From SKVL01 sp964559575 (GTDB lineage Bacteria; Patescibacteriota; Minisyncoccia; Phycocordibacterales; CSBR16-193), in the NCBI GenBank assembly GCA_964559575.1, contig CAZLGQ010000001.1, positions 7,473-71,472 of the forward strand: a DNA stretch of 64,000 nt, written 5' to 3'. The notes beneath the pieces are model-generated. The model ran no database searches and had not been told where the DNA came from. It saw only the letters and a program-made list of their open reading frames with translations. A program made the position numbers and the translations under genes. Shown here one piece after another: positions 17,469-26,799 of this stretch. The first letter of the stretch is position 1; every line of letters starts with the position of its first letter.

Positions 17469-18440
17469 CTATTTTATTATTTTTTTAAATTTTTCAACCA
17501 CAGGAACATTGTCACAATCGGTTTCATAATGTGATACAGCCAATTCAAAAGCTAGCCAATCTACAGTAAGTAAACTTCTAAATATTTTTTCAGTTTTATT
17601 TTCTCCTTCCAATTCAAAAAGCAAAGTTTTAATACCACGTTCTTCATATATATTTTTAGTGGTTTCCATACGTTTTCTTATTCTGGGATTATCATCAATA
17701 TCCATAAGAAAAATTACAATCATAAAAGAACTTAAACTTTTAGTACTTTCTATTACACCAAACCCTTCCATTTCATTATGATTTAACTCAGGGAAAACAT
17801 TATAAAAAGCCGGGATCTTGGTGGTTTCATTAAATTTGATCTTCCAATTATAAGGTATGACTTTATTAGACAAAGATGAATAAATAATTGGAACATAATT
17901 TACAAGATCTTTTACTGTTTCTTGTATCTTTAAACGTTCTTTTTTAGGGTCTAATTTAAAAGACATTTCTTTTAGATCTTCAACAGATACAGCATCTCCT
18001 AAAATAGTAGCCAAAGAAAGAGTAAGATATCCTATTGCATTTCTTGGTTGTATACCGGTATCAGGAATTTGAATCATAGGACTTTCTGTTTCTTCAGCCA
18101 AATCCTTTAACTTACCTCCCGTTGTTATAACGGCTGTATTTAAACCTCTTTCTTTTATAGTTTTAAATGAATCAATAGTTTCTTCAGTATTTCCTGAATA
18201 AGAAACAAAAACAAACAAAGTTCTTTCTTTAGAAGACGTAAAAACTTCAGGTATACCGTAACCTCTATGTATAAAAATTGGTAATGATGGATTAATAGCT
18301 TTTAAAACCCCTCCACAAAAATGAGATCCCCCCATTCCAACCAAAACGATTTTTTCATAGTTGGTACACAAATTTTCTTTTTTTATTATTTTCGGTTCAA
18401 AATTAAATTGATCCGGCAAACCAAGAATTGAATCCTCCAT
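17469..18440 (-). CDS. Bifunctional phosphoglucose/phosphomannose isomerase (SIS domains)
   Basis: 323 aa with two SIS domains. Recognisable stretches are LVGMGGSHFCGGVL (33-46), VFVSYSGNTEETI, AVITTGGKLKDLA, and the C-terminal PELNHNEMEG with its catalytic Glu and His. It interconverts glucose-6-P or mannose-6-P and fructose-6-P, linking the adjacent ROK kinase to glycolysis and sugar-nucleotide synthesis. This small archaeal-type PGI/PMI is frequent in CPR bacteria. Confidence 0.93.
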   Translation of the reverse strand: MEDSILGLPDQFNFEPKIIKKENLCTNYEKIVLVGMGGSHFCGGVLKAINPSLPIFIHRGYGIPEVFTSSKERTLFVFVSYSGNTEETIDSFKTIKERGLNTAVITTGGKLKDLAEETESPMIQIPDTGIQPRNAIGYLTLSLATILGDAVSVEDLKEMSFKLDPKKERLKIQETVKDLVNYVPIIYSSLSNKVIPYNWKIKFNETTKIPAFYNVFPELNHNEMEGFGVIESTKSLSSFMIVIFLMDIDDNPRIRKRMETTKNIYEERGIKTLLFELEGENKTEKIFRSLLTVDWLAFELAVSHYETDCDNVPVVEKFKKIIK

Positions 18441-18525
18441 TTTTTAAAAATTAATTTAATATAAATTCATTATAACTTAAAAATTATTTTTTCCTGTGTA
18501 CATCTAATGTTTTAAATTTAAATAA

Positions 18526-19251
18526 TTATGAATGTTTTTTTATAAAAGGTGCAAAATATATAACATGCTCTAAAACTGACTTAACAGAAGCACGTTGATC
18601 GTTATTCATTTTTTTAATTAACGGAAGATAATGTATAAAGTCCTTAACCTTAGGATCACTGGTTATACCTAACCCTTCTTTAGATTTATACTCATAAATT
18701 TCTTTTTCCAAACTATCTAAAAATATTTGAGATCTTGATCTATCGGATTCTTCTATTATCTCTTTTAACATATTATTTCTATCAGGTATATTTGAAGATA
18801 AAAACTCACTAATAGAAATATCGCAATCCGCATCACTATTTAAAATGGAGATAAAAAATCTGGAGATCAAAGTTGGAAGTAGGATCTTTTGAGATGGAAT
18901 AACTATAATAAAATTAGTGTTTGGAGGATTGTTTTCAAATATTTTAAGTAAAGCATTTTGAGACTCTATGGTTATCATATAAGATTCCAATATAAAGATC
19001 TTTTGATTTTCTTTAACCGAATTAACACTTGCCCAATCTCGTAAAAAAAGAGCATCTTTTATTTCAAAAGAACTTTTGGAATAATGTAGAAAATCAGGAT
19101 TTCCATCAAAAGAAACTTTCCATGTTTTTTTTATAACCTCACGTATAGTCTCTGCTTCTTTTTTGGGGTTCTCAGTTACAAAACAGTAAGCATGATGATC
19201 TCTGTTATTTAAAACATTTTCAATACTTTCTTTTTTAATTGAAAGACTCAT
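18526..19251 (-). CDS. holB: DNA polymerase III delta-prime-like subunit
   Basis: 241 aa, short for HolB. The middle has the clamp-loader pattern KIFILESYMITIESQNALLKIFENNPPN (written here in parts: IFILESYMIT, QNALLKIFE) and then FIIVIPSQKILLPTLISRF, equivalent to the sensor 1 strand and SRC-like element, here SRF. There is no Walker A lysine motif, as is usual for delta-prime. It lies 21 bases after mreB on the same strand. Confidence 0.85.
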   Translation of the reverse strand: MSLSIKKESIENVLNNRDHHAYCFVTENPKKEAETIREVIKKTWKVSFDGNPDFLHYSKSSFEIKDALFLRDWASVNSVKENQKIFILESYMITIESQNALLKIFENNPPNTNFIIVIPSQKILLPTLISRFFISILNSDADCDISISEFLSSNIPDRNNMLKEIIEESDRSRSQIFLDSLEKEIYEYKSKEGLGITSDPKVKDFIHYLPLIKKMNNDQRASVKSVLEHVIYFAPFIKKHS

Positions 19252-19272
19252 TTCAATAACAAGTTTGAAATA

Positions 19273-20286
19273 TTAATTTTTTGATGTAATGCTTTTTTTA
19301 TAAACATCAAGATGTTCCAATGCTATACCTGTTCCTCTGGCAACACAGTACATAGGCTCTTTAGCTAAACGAGCCTTTACTCCTGTTCTTCTATGAACCA
19401 ATTCCGTCAAATTTCTTAATTGAGAAGTTCCTCCGGTCATAACTATTCCTTGATCTATAATATCTGAAGAAAGTTCAGGAGGGGTTTCTTGAAGCACCTC
19501 CTTTATAGCACGTATCATTTCATAAAGATCTTTTGTTATAGCATTTAATATTTCACTACTTTCAATTTCAATAGATCTTGGAAGACCTGAAACAAAATCT
19601 CTTCCTTTTATGACCATTTTTAAATCCTCTTCTAATGGAATAGCTGACACAACTTTTATTTTTATGTCCTCTGCGGTTTTATCACCAATACCTAAATTAA
19701 AATTTTTCTTAATATAATCAGTAATAGATTGATCAAGTTTATTACCTCCATATTTTACAGAAGTAGATGAAACAATACCGCCTAAAGAAATAACAGCCAC
19801 ATCTGTAGTACCGCCACCAATATCAACTATCATATGTCCGGTTGGTTCATGAATAGGAATGCCGGCTCCAATAGCTGAAAGTATAGGCTCTTTAACTACA
19901 TAAGCGTTTTTAGCCCCCGCTCTAACCGTAGCTTCTATAACAGCTCGTCGTTCGGTTGAAGTTACACCGGCAGGAACTGAAACTAAAACATCCGGTTTTA
20001 TAAGATTAAATTTACCTAGAGACTTATCTAAGTAATATCTAAGCATTGCTTCAGTAACACGATAATCTGCAATGACCCCATCTTTCATTGGCCTGTAAGC
20101 TACTATTGCTTCAGGTGTTTTACCAACCATTTTTTTAGCCTCAGCTCCAATAGCAAGTATTTTATTATCACCCTCTGAAACGGCAACAACCGAGGGTTCA
20201 TTTAAAATAATACCTTTTTTAGGTACATAAACCAGTATATTGGCTGTTCCCAGATCTATACCTATCTTTTTGGAAAAAATACTCAT
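19273..20286 (-). CDS. mreB: Rod-shape-determining actin homologue MreB
   Basis: 337 aa, full length. Actin-fold motifs are present: GIDLGTANILVYV (phosphate 1), VDIGGGTTDVAVISLGG (phosphate 2) and MTGGTSQLRNL (adenosine). MreB filaments guide lateral wall synthesis, so the organism probably has a peptidoglycan-based rod or curved shape, consistent with the nearby MurA and FemAB. The start is the ATG at 20286. The frame opens with TTG at 20298, but a TATAAT box ends 3 bases before it, so the inner ATG is preferred. Confidence 0.97.
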   Translation of the reverse strand: MSIFSKKIGIDLGTANILVYVPKKGIILNEPSVVAVSEGDNKILAIGAEAKKMVGKTPEAIVAYRPMKDGVIADYRVTEAMLRYYLDKSLGKFNLIKPDVLVSVPAGVTSTERRAVIEATVRAGAKNAYVVKEPILSAIGAGIPIHEPTGHMIVDIGGGTTDVAVISLGGIVSSTSVKYGGNKLDQSITDYIKKNFNLGIGDKTAEDIKIKVVSAIPLEEDLKMVIKGRDFVSGLPRSIEIESSEILNAITKDLYEMIRAIKEVLQETPPELSSDIIDQGIVMTGGTSQLRNLTELVHRRTGVKARLAKEPMYCVARGTGIALEHLDVYKKSITSKN

Positions 20287-20388
20287 ATTAATTTTCAAGA
20301 AATTATATTATATATTAAAAACCATAAAAAAACCAAATCCTAAAATAAAAATAATCCACAGTATTATTAAATAATATAGCGTATATGA

Positions 20389-20394
20389 TATAAT
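20389..20394 (+). promoter_or_regulatory. -10 box (TATAAT) of HTH-MurA gene; decides its start
   Basis: A perfect TATAAT ends at 20394, one base before the first in-frame ATG (20396). Transcription should begin about 7 bases downstream, so that ATG would lie outside the mRNA. The next ATG, at 20405, sits 10 bases from the box and is the likely start of a nearly leaderless message. Confidence 0.6.
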
Positions 20395-20404
20395 TATGCT
20401 TAAT

Positions 20405-21931
20405 ATGAATAAAAAAGAAAATAATAATGACCTCAATAAAATAGGTTTAACCATCCAAAAATTCAGAGAAAAAAATAACTTAACTCAAAAGGATCTAGCA
20501 AATAAACTTGAAACCACTCAAAGTGCAGTTGCTAGAATGGAAAGTGGTGATCAAAACATAAGTGCTTCTACTCTTTCTAAAATAAATCAGGCTTTAGAAA
20601 TAAATCTTTTTCATATCAATTCCGAATCTCTTACTGTAAAAATAAAAGGAGGAAAAAAATTAAAAGGATCAATTGAAACAAAAACATCAAAAAACGGAGC
20701 GGTTGGTTTAATGTGTGCCTCAATTTTAAACAAAGGAAAAACCACACTAAAAAACACTCCACGTATTGAAGAAGTTTTTAGAATAGCTGAAGTTTTAGAA
20801 AGCATTGGTTTTAACATTACTTGGAAAAATTCTGACATGACCATAAGCCCTCCTGAAAAAATAAAAATTGATTCAATAAATAAAGAAGCGGCTCAAAAAA
20901 CAAGGAGTATAATAATGTTTTTAGGTCCTTTGATCCATAAACTACCTTCTTTCCAATTACCAACTATAGGAGGTTGTAGACTTGGAAAAAGAAATACCAG
21001 TCCTCATTTTTTTGCGCTAGAAAGTTTAGGAGTATCTTTTAAAAAAGGAAATTGGCAATATAAACCTTCTTCTTCCTTAAAACCCAAAACAGTTATACTT
21101 TATGAATCCGGAGACACGGTAACTGAAAACGCTATTATGGCCGCCGCAGGCATTCCTACAACTACCACTATAAAATTTGCCTCAGCAAATTACCAAGTAC
21201 AGGAAATGTGCTTTTTCTTAAAAAAATTAGGAGTAAAAATAGAAGGAATAGGTACTACTACATTAAAAGTAACAGGCTTAAGTGAAATAAATAAAAATAT
21301 TTCATATAATTTAAGTGAGGATCCAATAGAATCAATGTTCTTTTTAGCTACTGCAATAGTAACTAATTCATCAATAACAATAAAACGTTGCCCAATAGAT
21401 TTTTTAGAACTTGAACTTCTCAAATTAAAAAAAATGGGCTTTAAATACAAAAAAAGTGATGTTTATTTTTCAGAAAATCAAGAAACAAAATTAGTTGATA
21501 TAACAACCTATCAATCTAAAATGAAAGCCGGAAGAGATACAAAAATAGAACCAAGACCTTATCCCGGTTTAAATATTGATAACCTGCCTTTTTTTGCAAT
21601 TATCGCAACTCAAACAGAAGGACAGATCTTAATACACGACTGGGTTTATGAAGAAAGAGCAATATATTATAAAGAACTGGATAAACTTGGAGCTAAAACT
21701 ATATTAGCAGATCCTCATCGTATATATATTTCAGGTAAAACTCCTCTTATAGCAAATGAAGTTATCTGCCCTCCGGCACTTAGACCGGCTGCCATAATAC
21801 TAATTGGAATGTTAGCGGCAGATGGTGTATCTGTTTTAAGAAATATATACAGTATAAACAGAGGATATGAAAGTATAATAGAAAGATTAAATGATCTAGG
21901 GGCTTCTATTGAATTTGAATCAAATATTTAA
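20405..21931 (+). CDS. murA: HTH-fused UDP-GlcNAc 1-carboxyvinyltransferase (MurA)
   Basis: 508 aa. Residues about 8-70 are an XRE/Cro-type helix-turn-helix (IGLTIQKFREKNNLTQKDLA, then TTQSAVARMESG). From about residue 78 on it is an EPSP-synthase-fold MurA, which adds enolpyruvate to UDP-GlcNAc in the first committed step of peptidoglycan synthesis. Conserved points are the SKN near residue 97, TRSIIMFLGPL, the loop GGCRLGKR with the catalytic Cys (about C191; Cys, not the fosfomycin-resistant Asp), and LRPAAIILIGM. The HTH is in frame, with no intervening stop or start signal, so it is a real fusion. It could bind DNA, giving a wall-precursor enzyme that regulates genes; that is inference. 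Confidence 0.94.
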   Translation: MNKKENNNDLNKIGLTIQKFREKNNLTQKDLANKLETTQSAVARMESGDQNISASTLSKINQALEINLFHINSESLTVKIKGGKKLKGSIETKTSKNGAVGLMCASILNKGKTTLKNTPRIEEVFRIAEVLESIGFNITWKNSDMTISPPEKIKIDSINKEAAQKTRSIIMFLGPLIHKLPSFQLPTIGGCRLGKRNTSPHFFALESLGVSFKKGNWQYKPSSSLKPKTVILYESGDTVTENAIMAAAGIPTTTTIKFASANYQVQEMCFFLKKLGVKIEGIGTTTLKVTGLSEINKNISYNLSEDPIESMFFLATAIVTNSSITIKRCPIDFLELELLKLKKMGFKYKKSDVYFSENQETKLVDITTYQSKMKAGRDTKIEPRPYPGLNIDNLPFFAIIATQTEGQILIHDWVYEERAIYYKELDKLGAKTILADPHRIYISGKTPLIANEVICPPALRPAAIILIGMLAADGVSVLRNIYSINRGYESIIERLNDLGASIEFESNI

Positions 21932-21981
21932 TTCTCTTACATATTTAATAGAAAAAATTAAAATGTTAAACTTTAACCACT

Positions 21982-23865
21982 ATGGATCTTATTACAGTTA
22001 CACCACTGGTTCAAACCGCTTCCAAGGAGTGTCTTAGTTATTTTACTGATCAAAAAATAAAAGAAAACTCAATTGTTTCCGTAAATATAAGAAATAAAGA
22101 AGTTCCAGCTTTGGTTTTAAAAAAAGAATCAGTTGAAAAAGTTAAATCCCGTATAAAAAGTAGCAATTTTGGCTTTAAAAAAATCAATTCCGTATTAACA
22201 GAAAACATCTATTCAAATAGTGTATTGGAAGCCGCTAAAGAAACCTCTGATTTTTATTCCGCTTCTATTGGAGGTGTATTAAAAGCTATTACCCCAAAAA
22301 TATTACTAACAGAACCGGTAAAAATCAAAAAAGAAAAAGAAAATAAACATAGAGAGATAAAACCGGAAAAAATGGTTTTACAGATCTCTCGTGATGAAAG
22401 GATTCTTTTTTATAAACAACACACAAGAGGGGTTTTAGCTAAGGAAGGATCTGTGTTCATCTGTGCTCCAACCAAAAAAGACGTGGAGTTTCTTTCAGAT
22501 AATTTAAAAAAAGGTATTGAACACGCTACTTTTACTTTTCACGGAGATATGTCTAATAAAGAGATCAAAGAAACCTGGGAAAAAGCTTTAACAAAAAAAC
22601 CTAAATTAATAATATCCACAGGTCTTTTCTTATCAATATTTAATAACTCTTTTGAATCACTTATTTTAGAAAGAGAATCTTCAGAACTATACTACACCAA
22701 CAAAAGACCTCATTTTGATATATCCTTTCTATCTTACTCACTGGCCAAAAAAAGTGGGGTTAAATTTATTACTTCCGATACTTTACTTTCAGTAAAGACA
22801 TATAAAAAATATAGAGATAATCAGTTTACCGAAGCAACTCCTTTGCAAAAAAAATACAGAGAAGGAGGAAAGGTTTCTATTATTGATATGACTAAAATAG
22901 AAGAAAAAAACAACCCTTATATGCCTTCTTTGTGTTCATTTTCCATAAAAAAATTAGCTTCCAATTCTTTAAGGTCTTTTATTTATACAGCCAGAAGAGG
23001 ACTTTCTCCAACAACTATATGCAGTGATTGTGGATTTACTTTTTCGTGTCCAAAATGTTATTCACCGTTAGTTCTTCATGAAGGAAACAAAAAAAGAAAT
23101 TTCATCTGTCACACTTGTACTTACCATGAAGAACCTAAGGACTACTGCCCTAAATGTGACTCTTGGAGATTAACACAGTTGGGAATAGGAAGTGAAAAAG
23201 TATCAAAAAATATTCAAAAGATATTTCCTAAAAAAAATATCATTCGTATGGATTCTGATAATGCCAATACCGTAAAAAAACAAGAAAAACTTTGGCAAGA
23301 ATTTAAAGAAAAACCAAACTCTATTTTAATTGGTACCAATATGGCAATAAATTATATTAGATCTGATATGGTAGATATAGAAAATATAATAGTAGCATCA
23401 ACAGATTCACTTCTTACTTATCCAAACTATTCTGCAAGTGAGCGTGTATTCAGAACACTTACCGAACTTTCATTAATAGCTAAAAAAGAACTAGTTATAC
23501 AAACAAGATTGCCTGAGCAAAATTTATTAACTTATGTTAAAAATAAAGAAAATATAAGTTTTTTTGAAAAAGAGTTGGAAACAAGAGAAAAACTCTCTTA
23601 CCCTCCTTTTTCAATACCAATAACCGTTACCTTTTCCGGTAAAAGTTATAAAATAGAAGAAAAAGAAAATTATCTAAATAAAAAATTTAATTTCTTTAAC
23701 CCTTATTTCATTCCTTCTATTTCCGAAAAAAGGCAAGGTCTTATAACAAATAAAATGTTAATAAAGATACCAAAAAACATTTGGCCAAACAGAAAAGTTA
23801 CAGAAAGCTTGAAATCTTTATCGCCAGAGTATAAAGTTGCAATTGATCCGCCAAACATTATTTAA
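21982..23865 (+). CDS. PriA-like primosomal protein with degenerate helicase motifs
   Basis: 627 aa. Residues 1-105 resemble the PriA 3'-DNA-binding domain. The eight zinc cysteines of PriA are all present (C347, C350, C356, C359, C376, C379, C389, C392). The C-terminal region matches PriA (ERVFRTLTELS, REKLSYPPF). The ATPase core is decayed. The Walker A GxGKT is replaced by AKEGSVF near 153-159, DEEH reads ERES (230-233), the motif V region reads GTNMAINYIR, and the motif VI QVAGRAGR reads ELSLIAKK. It should therefore bind forks or partners without unwinding DNA. It lies between murA and def on the same strand, with def 6 bases downstream. Confidence 0.85.
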   Translation: MDLITVTPLVQTASKECLSYFTDQKIKENSIVSVNIRNKEVPALVLKKESVEKVKSRIKSSNFGFKKINSVLTENIYSNSVLEAAKETSDFYSASIGGVLKAITPKILLTEPVKIKKEKENKHREIKPEKMVLQISRDERILFYKQHTRGVLAKEGSVFICAPTKKDVEFLSDNLKKGIEHATFTFHGDMSNKEIKETWEKALTKKPKLIISTGLFLSIFNNSFESLILERESSELYYTNKRPHFDISFLSYSLAKKSGVKFITSDTLLSVKTYKKYRDNQFTEATPLQKKYREGGKVSIIDMTKIEEKNNPYMPSLCSFSIKKLASNSLRSFIYTARRGLSPTTICSDCGFTFSCPKCYSPLVLHEGNKKRNFICHTCTYHEEPKDYCPKCDSWRLTQLGIGSEKVSKNIQKIFPKKNIIRMDSDNANTVKKQEKLWQEFKEKPNSILIGTNMAINYIRSDMVDIENIIVASTDSLLTYPNYSASERVFRTLTELSLIAKKELVIQTRLPEQNLLTYVKNKENISFFEKELETREKLSYPPFSIPITVTFSGKSYKIEEKENYLNKKFNFFNPYFIPSISEKRQGLITNKMLIKIPKNIWPNRKVTESLKSLSPEYKVAIDPPNII

Positions 23866-23871
23866 ATAAAA

Positions 23872-24384
23872 ATGAGTAAAATAATTCAAATAGGTAACGA
23901 AATTCTTCGTAAAAAAGCAAAGGAAATAAAGAAAGAAGAATTTTCTTTAGATAATTTAGATAACTTAATAAAAGAAATGAAAGAAACCCTTAATAAAGAA
24001 GAGGACGGCTTTGCTCTCGCTGCACCTCAAATAGGAGAATCCGTAAGGATATTTATTATTTCAGGCAAACTTTTTCAACATTTAAAAGGTACTGATGAAC
24101 CTCAATCTGATAAAATATATATAAACCCTAAAATACTAAAAACATCCAAAGAAACAGAACTAATGGAAGAAGGTTGTTTAAGTATCCGTAATTGGTACGG
24201 AAAAGTTAAAAGATATAAAAAAATAAAAATAGAAGCTTTTGATCAAGATGGTAAAAAGTTCCAAGAAGGAGCCAGTGGAATCTTATCTCAAGCTTTCCAA
24301 CACGAAATAGATCATTTGGATGGAATTCTTTTTACTGATATTGCTACTGAATTAGAAAAAATAGAACCTCCCCAAAAAAAATAA
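23872..24384 (+). CDS. def: Peptide deformylase
   Basis: 170 aa. It removes the formyl group from nascent chains and is a metalloenzyme. The three family motifs are present: GFALAAPQIG (the GxGLAAPQ equivalent), EEGCLSIRN with the metal Cys, and QHEIDHLDG with the two metal histidines. It sits 6 bases after the PriA-like gene and 10 bases before fmt, the usual def-fmt pairing, so formylation and deformylation are co-expressed. Confidence 0.97.
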   Translation: MSKIIQIGNEILRKKAKEIKKEEFSLDNLDNLIKEMKETLNKEEDGFALAAPQIGESVRIFIISGKLFQHLKGTDEPQSDKIYINPKILKTSKETELMEEGCLSIRNWYGKVKRYKKIKIEAFDQDGKKFQEGASGILSQAFQHEIDHLDGILFTDIATELEKIEPPQKK

Positions 24385-24394
24385 TCCCAATAAT

Positions 24395-25279
24395 ATGAAT
24401 AAAGATCTTAAAAACTTTGCATTTTTTGGAACTTCAGAATTTTCAGTTGAAGTTTTGAAAAAATTAAAAGAACTCAATTTTATTCCATCTCTTATAGTAA
24501 CTACACCGGATAGACCTTCCGGACGAGGACAGAAAATAACACCATCTCCGGTTAAAAAATGGGCGGAAGAAAATTCTGTATCTATTTTTCAACCAAATGG
24601 TTTTAAAGATAAAAAAAATATAGAACAGTTAAAAGAATCAATTCCTTCAAAAAACACGGAATGGGATCTTTTTGTTATTGCTTCTTATGGATATATTTTA
24701 CCTGCCTCAGTTATATATATGCCAAAGTTTAAAAGCTTAAATATTCACCCTTCACTTTTACCAAAACTAAGAGGTCCTTCTCCAATTCAAGAAGCTATTC
24801 TTAAAGAAGAAAAAACAGGAGTAACAATAATGAAAATGGACAAAAAGATGGATCACGGTCCAATTCTTAAACAGGAAAAATTACAATATGAAAATTGGCC
24901 TCCTGATTACACGACACTTGAAAAAGATCTTGCCAATAAAGGTGCCACTCTTTTGACTAAAACCATACCTCTTTGGATAAATGGAGAAATCAAAGAAATC
25001 CCTCAAGATGAAAAAAGGGCGACTTTTACATCTATTATTAAAAAAGAAGATGCTTTTCTGGATTTTGAAAATGAAAATCCAGAAATTCTTTATCGTAAAA
25101 TAAAAGCTTATAAAGAAAAACCAAAAGCATATTTCTTTTACGAAACACCTAAAAAAGGAAAAATACGAGTTATAGTAACTGAAGCAACATTTAAAAAAGG
25201 TAAACTAAAAATAGAAAAAGTTATCCCTGAAGGTAGAAAAGAAATAAATTATCAAGAATTTTTACAACAGTTAAAATAA
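24395..25279 (+). CDS. fmt: Methionyl-tRNA formyltransferase
   Basis: 294 aa. It transfers formyl from 10-formyl-tetrahydrofolate to initiator Met-tRNA. Signatures are FFGTSEFSVEVLKKL at the N-terminus, LNIHPSLLPKLRGPSPIQ (the catalytic His and SLLP loop) and the Asp in MDKKMDHGPIL. The C-terminal tRNA-binding domain is shortened (family members are often 305-320 aa). It is the last gene of the plus-strand run that starts at murA and converges on the HPF operon. Confidence 0.96.
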   Translation: MNKDLKNFAFFGTSEFSVEVLKKLKELNFIPSLIVTTPDRPSGRGQKITPSPVKKWAEENSVSIFQPNGFKDKKNIEQLKESIPSKNTEWDLFVIASYGYILPASVIYMPKFKSLNIHPSLLPKLRGPSPIQEAILKEEKTGVTIMKMDKKMDHGPILKQEKLQYENWPPDYTTLEKDLANKGATLLTKTIPLWINGEIKEIPQDEKRATFTSIIKKEDAFLDFENENPEILYRKIKAYKEKPKAYFFYETPKKGKIRVIVTEATFKKGKLKIEKVIPEGRKEINYQEFLQQLK

Positions 25280-25301
25280 TAAAATTTATTTAAAAAGAAT
25301 T

Positions 25302-25691
25302 TTATTCGTTATTCTCTTGCAAGGGATCTCTTAGCTTCTCTTTGATTTTTAATGATTCCCTGCGAGAAGTATCTCTCTTTTTCTCCTGATGGCTTTTTAC
25401 TACTCTGACAATTTCATCTTTCATCTCATCTATTGCTGCATACAGATCACTTTGTTCAGCTTCAACATAGTGAACCTCACCAGCAATATCCAGATCTATT
25501 GTTGCAACAAAAATATCACCTGTTATTTGATCCCTAACTTCTTTACCTAACTCTACTTGAGCAAAAATTCCGGCATCATCACTAGCATTAATAACCTTTT
25601 CAAGAGAGTTTAATTTCTTTCTAACATAACTCTCCATAGCTTCTGTTAAATCTACATTTCTTCCTTTTATATTAATATTTATTTTATCCAT
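25302..25691 (-). CDS. hpf: Ribosome hibernation promoting factor (HPF/YfiA family)
   Basis: 129 aa with the N-terminal sigma-54 modulation/S30EA fold: INIKGRNVDLTEAMESYVRK, then LEKVINASDD, and IDLDIAGEVHYVEAEQSDLYAAIDEM. It binds the ribosomal decoding region in stationary phase. It has the short form without the long C-terminal dimerisation domain, so it resembles YfiA/short HPF. Third gene of a minus-strand run with PEBP and DUF167. Confidence 0.93.
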   Translation of the reverse strand: MDKININIKGRNVDLTEAMESYVRKKLNSLEKVINASDDAGIFAQVELGKEVRDQITGDIFVATIDLDIAGEVHYVEAEQSDLYAAIDEMKDEIVRVVKSHQEKKRDTSRRESLKIKEKLRDPLQENNE

Positions 25692-25710
25692 ATTTAATTA
25701 TTATATTAAA

Positions 25711-25935
25711 TTAATTTTCAATAATAAATCTTTTAGAAAAACTTTTTCCACCCTTAACTAATTTAACCGAATTGAAAGGAACTTTTGCTATATTGGAAAC
25801 AATTTCCCTTAAACGACGATTAGCTTTACCATTTTTTGCCGGATCCTTAACTGATATTTCATACTGATCATCTTTTAATTTTTTAACACTTTCCTTATTT
25901 GATCCCGTATTAACTTTTATATTAAAAGTTTTCAT
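25711..25935 (-). CDS. DUF167 / YggU family protein
   Basis: 74 aa from the ATG at 25935. The DUF167 pattern is clear: a first strand FNIKVNTGSN, YEISVKDPAKNGKANRRLRE, then IAKVPFNSVKLVKGGKSFSKRF. The family function is unknown. An upstream in-frame ATG (25962) would overlap the PEBP gene by 14 bases, so the shorter start, 13 bases after that gene, is preferred. Confidence 0.88.
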   Translation of the reverse strand: MKTFNIKVNTGSNKESVKKLKDDQYEISVKDPAKNGKANRRLREIVSNIAKVPFNSVKLVKGGKSFSKRFIIEN

Positions 25936-25948
25936 ACAAAAAAGCTGA

Positions 25949-26425
25949 TTAAATCCTTTCATACAAAGCTACAAGCTCTGCATAATCAAGTACGGAACCA
26001 TTCATAAATTTTTCTAACTCAGTTTTAGAAACACCTTCGGGAAGATCAATAAAAGAATCTAATGCATAAAACTTAAAAAAGTAACGATGTTTACTATCAG
26101 GTGGACAAGGTCCTGTATACCCTAAACCACCCGAAGAATTCCTACCCTTTGTACCATTAGGTTCAATCCCCTCTTCCACTTTAAAAAATAAAGATTCATT
26201 TGTATTAAAACGAATATTAAAAACAATCCAATGATCAAATACTTCTATTTCTTTGGTTTCTTTTACAAAATCAGGAATATCAGGATCATCCATGATCAAA
26301 ACAAGACTTTTGGTTCCATTAGGAATATCACTTAATTCTAAAGAAGGATTTATATTTTCTCCGTCACAGGTATACTTTGAAGGAATTAAATCTTTTTCCT
26401 TAAAATCTGGACTAAAAATTTTCAT
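25949..26425 (-). CDS. YbhB/YbcL-type phosphatidylethanolamine-binding family protein
   Basis: 158 aa. The bacterial PEBP/Raf kinase inhibitor-like fold is shown by IPSKYTCDGENINPSLEL, SLVLIMDDPDIPD, VFDHWIVFNI and GYTGPCPPDSKHRYFFKFYALD. The conserved ligand-pocket Asp, His and CPP elements are intact. No signal peptide, so cytoplasmic. The biological role of bacterial members is not settled. First gene of the PEBP-DUF167-hpf run, with a leaderless promoter. Confidence 0.93.
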   Translation of the reverse strand: MKIFSPDFKEKDLIPSKYTCDGENINPSLELSDIPNGTKSLVLIMDDPDIPDFVKETKEIEVFDHWIVFNIRFNTNESLFFKVEEGIEPNGTKGRNSSGGLGYTGPCPPDSKHRYFFKFYALDSFIDLPEGVSKTELEKFMNGSVLDYAELVALYERI

Positions 26426-26431
26426 AAAATA

Positions 26432-26437
26432 ATTATA
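26432..26437 (-). promoter_or_regulatory. -10 box for leaderless PEBP-DUF167-hpf transcript
   Basis: A perfect TATAAT on the minus strand ends 6 bases before the ATG at 26425, with no Shine-Dalgarno between. The expected transcription start coincides with the first base of the start codon. Confidence 0.65.
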
Positions 26438-26517
26438 TCACAAAACATGATCTTTCAAAAAATAAAATATTGCCTAGTCAACAAAATCTGATATAATACT
26501 CTCATTAACAAAAAAAT

Positions 26518-26589
26518 TCTGGGGTAGCTCAATGGTAGAGCTCTCGACTGTTAATCGAGTGGTTGTGGGTTCGAATCCCACCCCCAGAG
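26518..26589 (+). tRNA. tRNA-Asn (anticodon GTT)
   Basis: A 72-nt cloverleaf: acceptor TCTGGGG 26518-26524 with CCCCAGA 26582-26588, D arm GCTC/GAGC, anticodon stem CTCGA/TCGAG around CTGTTAA, T arm GTGGG/CCCAC with TTCGAAT, and discriminator G at 26589. The genome follows with CCG, so the CCA tail is not encoded and must be added by a nucleotidyltransferase. Confidence 0.97.
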
Positions 26590-26799
26590 CCGACTAGGAT
26601 CATTTTTGCAATTTAATAGTGCATTAAATAGGGATAGTATTGAGAACCCTAGCTTATTTTGATTTAGAATTAAATTCGAAAGTAAGAAGCTCAAAATTTG
26701 CTTTTTTACTCTGGTTTCGAACTCATAAACAGTTCCTTAGCTCTCTGTACTAATGTCAATACAGCATTGGCAGTTATCTTTATTTGCTATACTTATATT

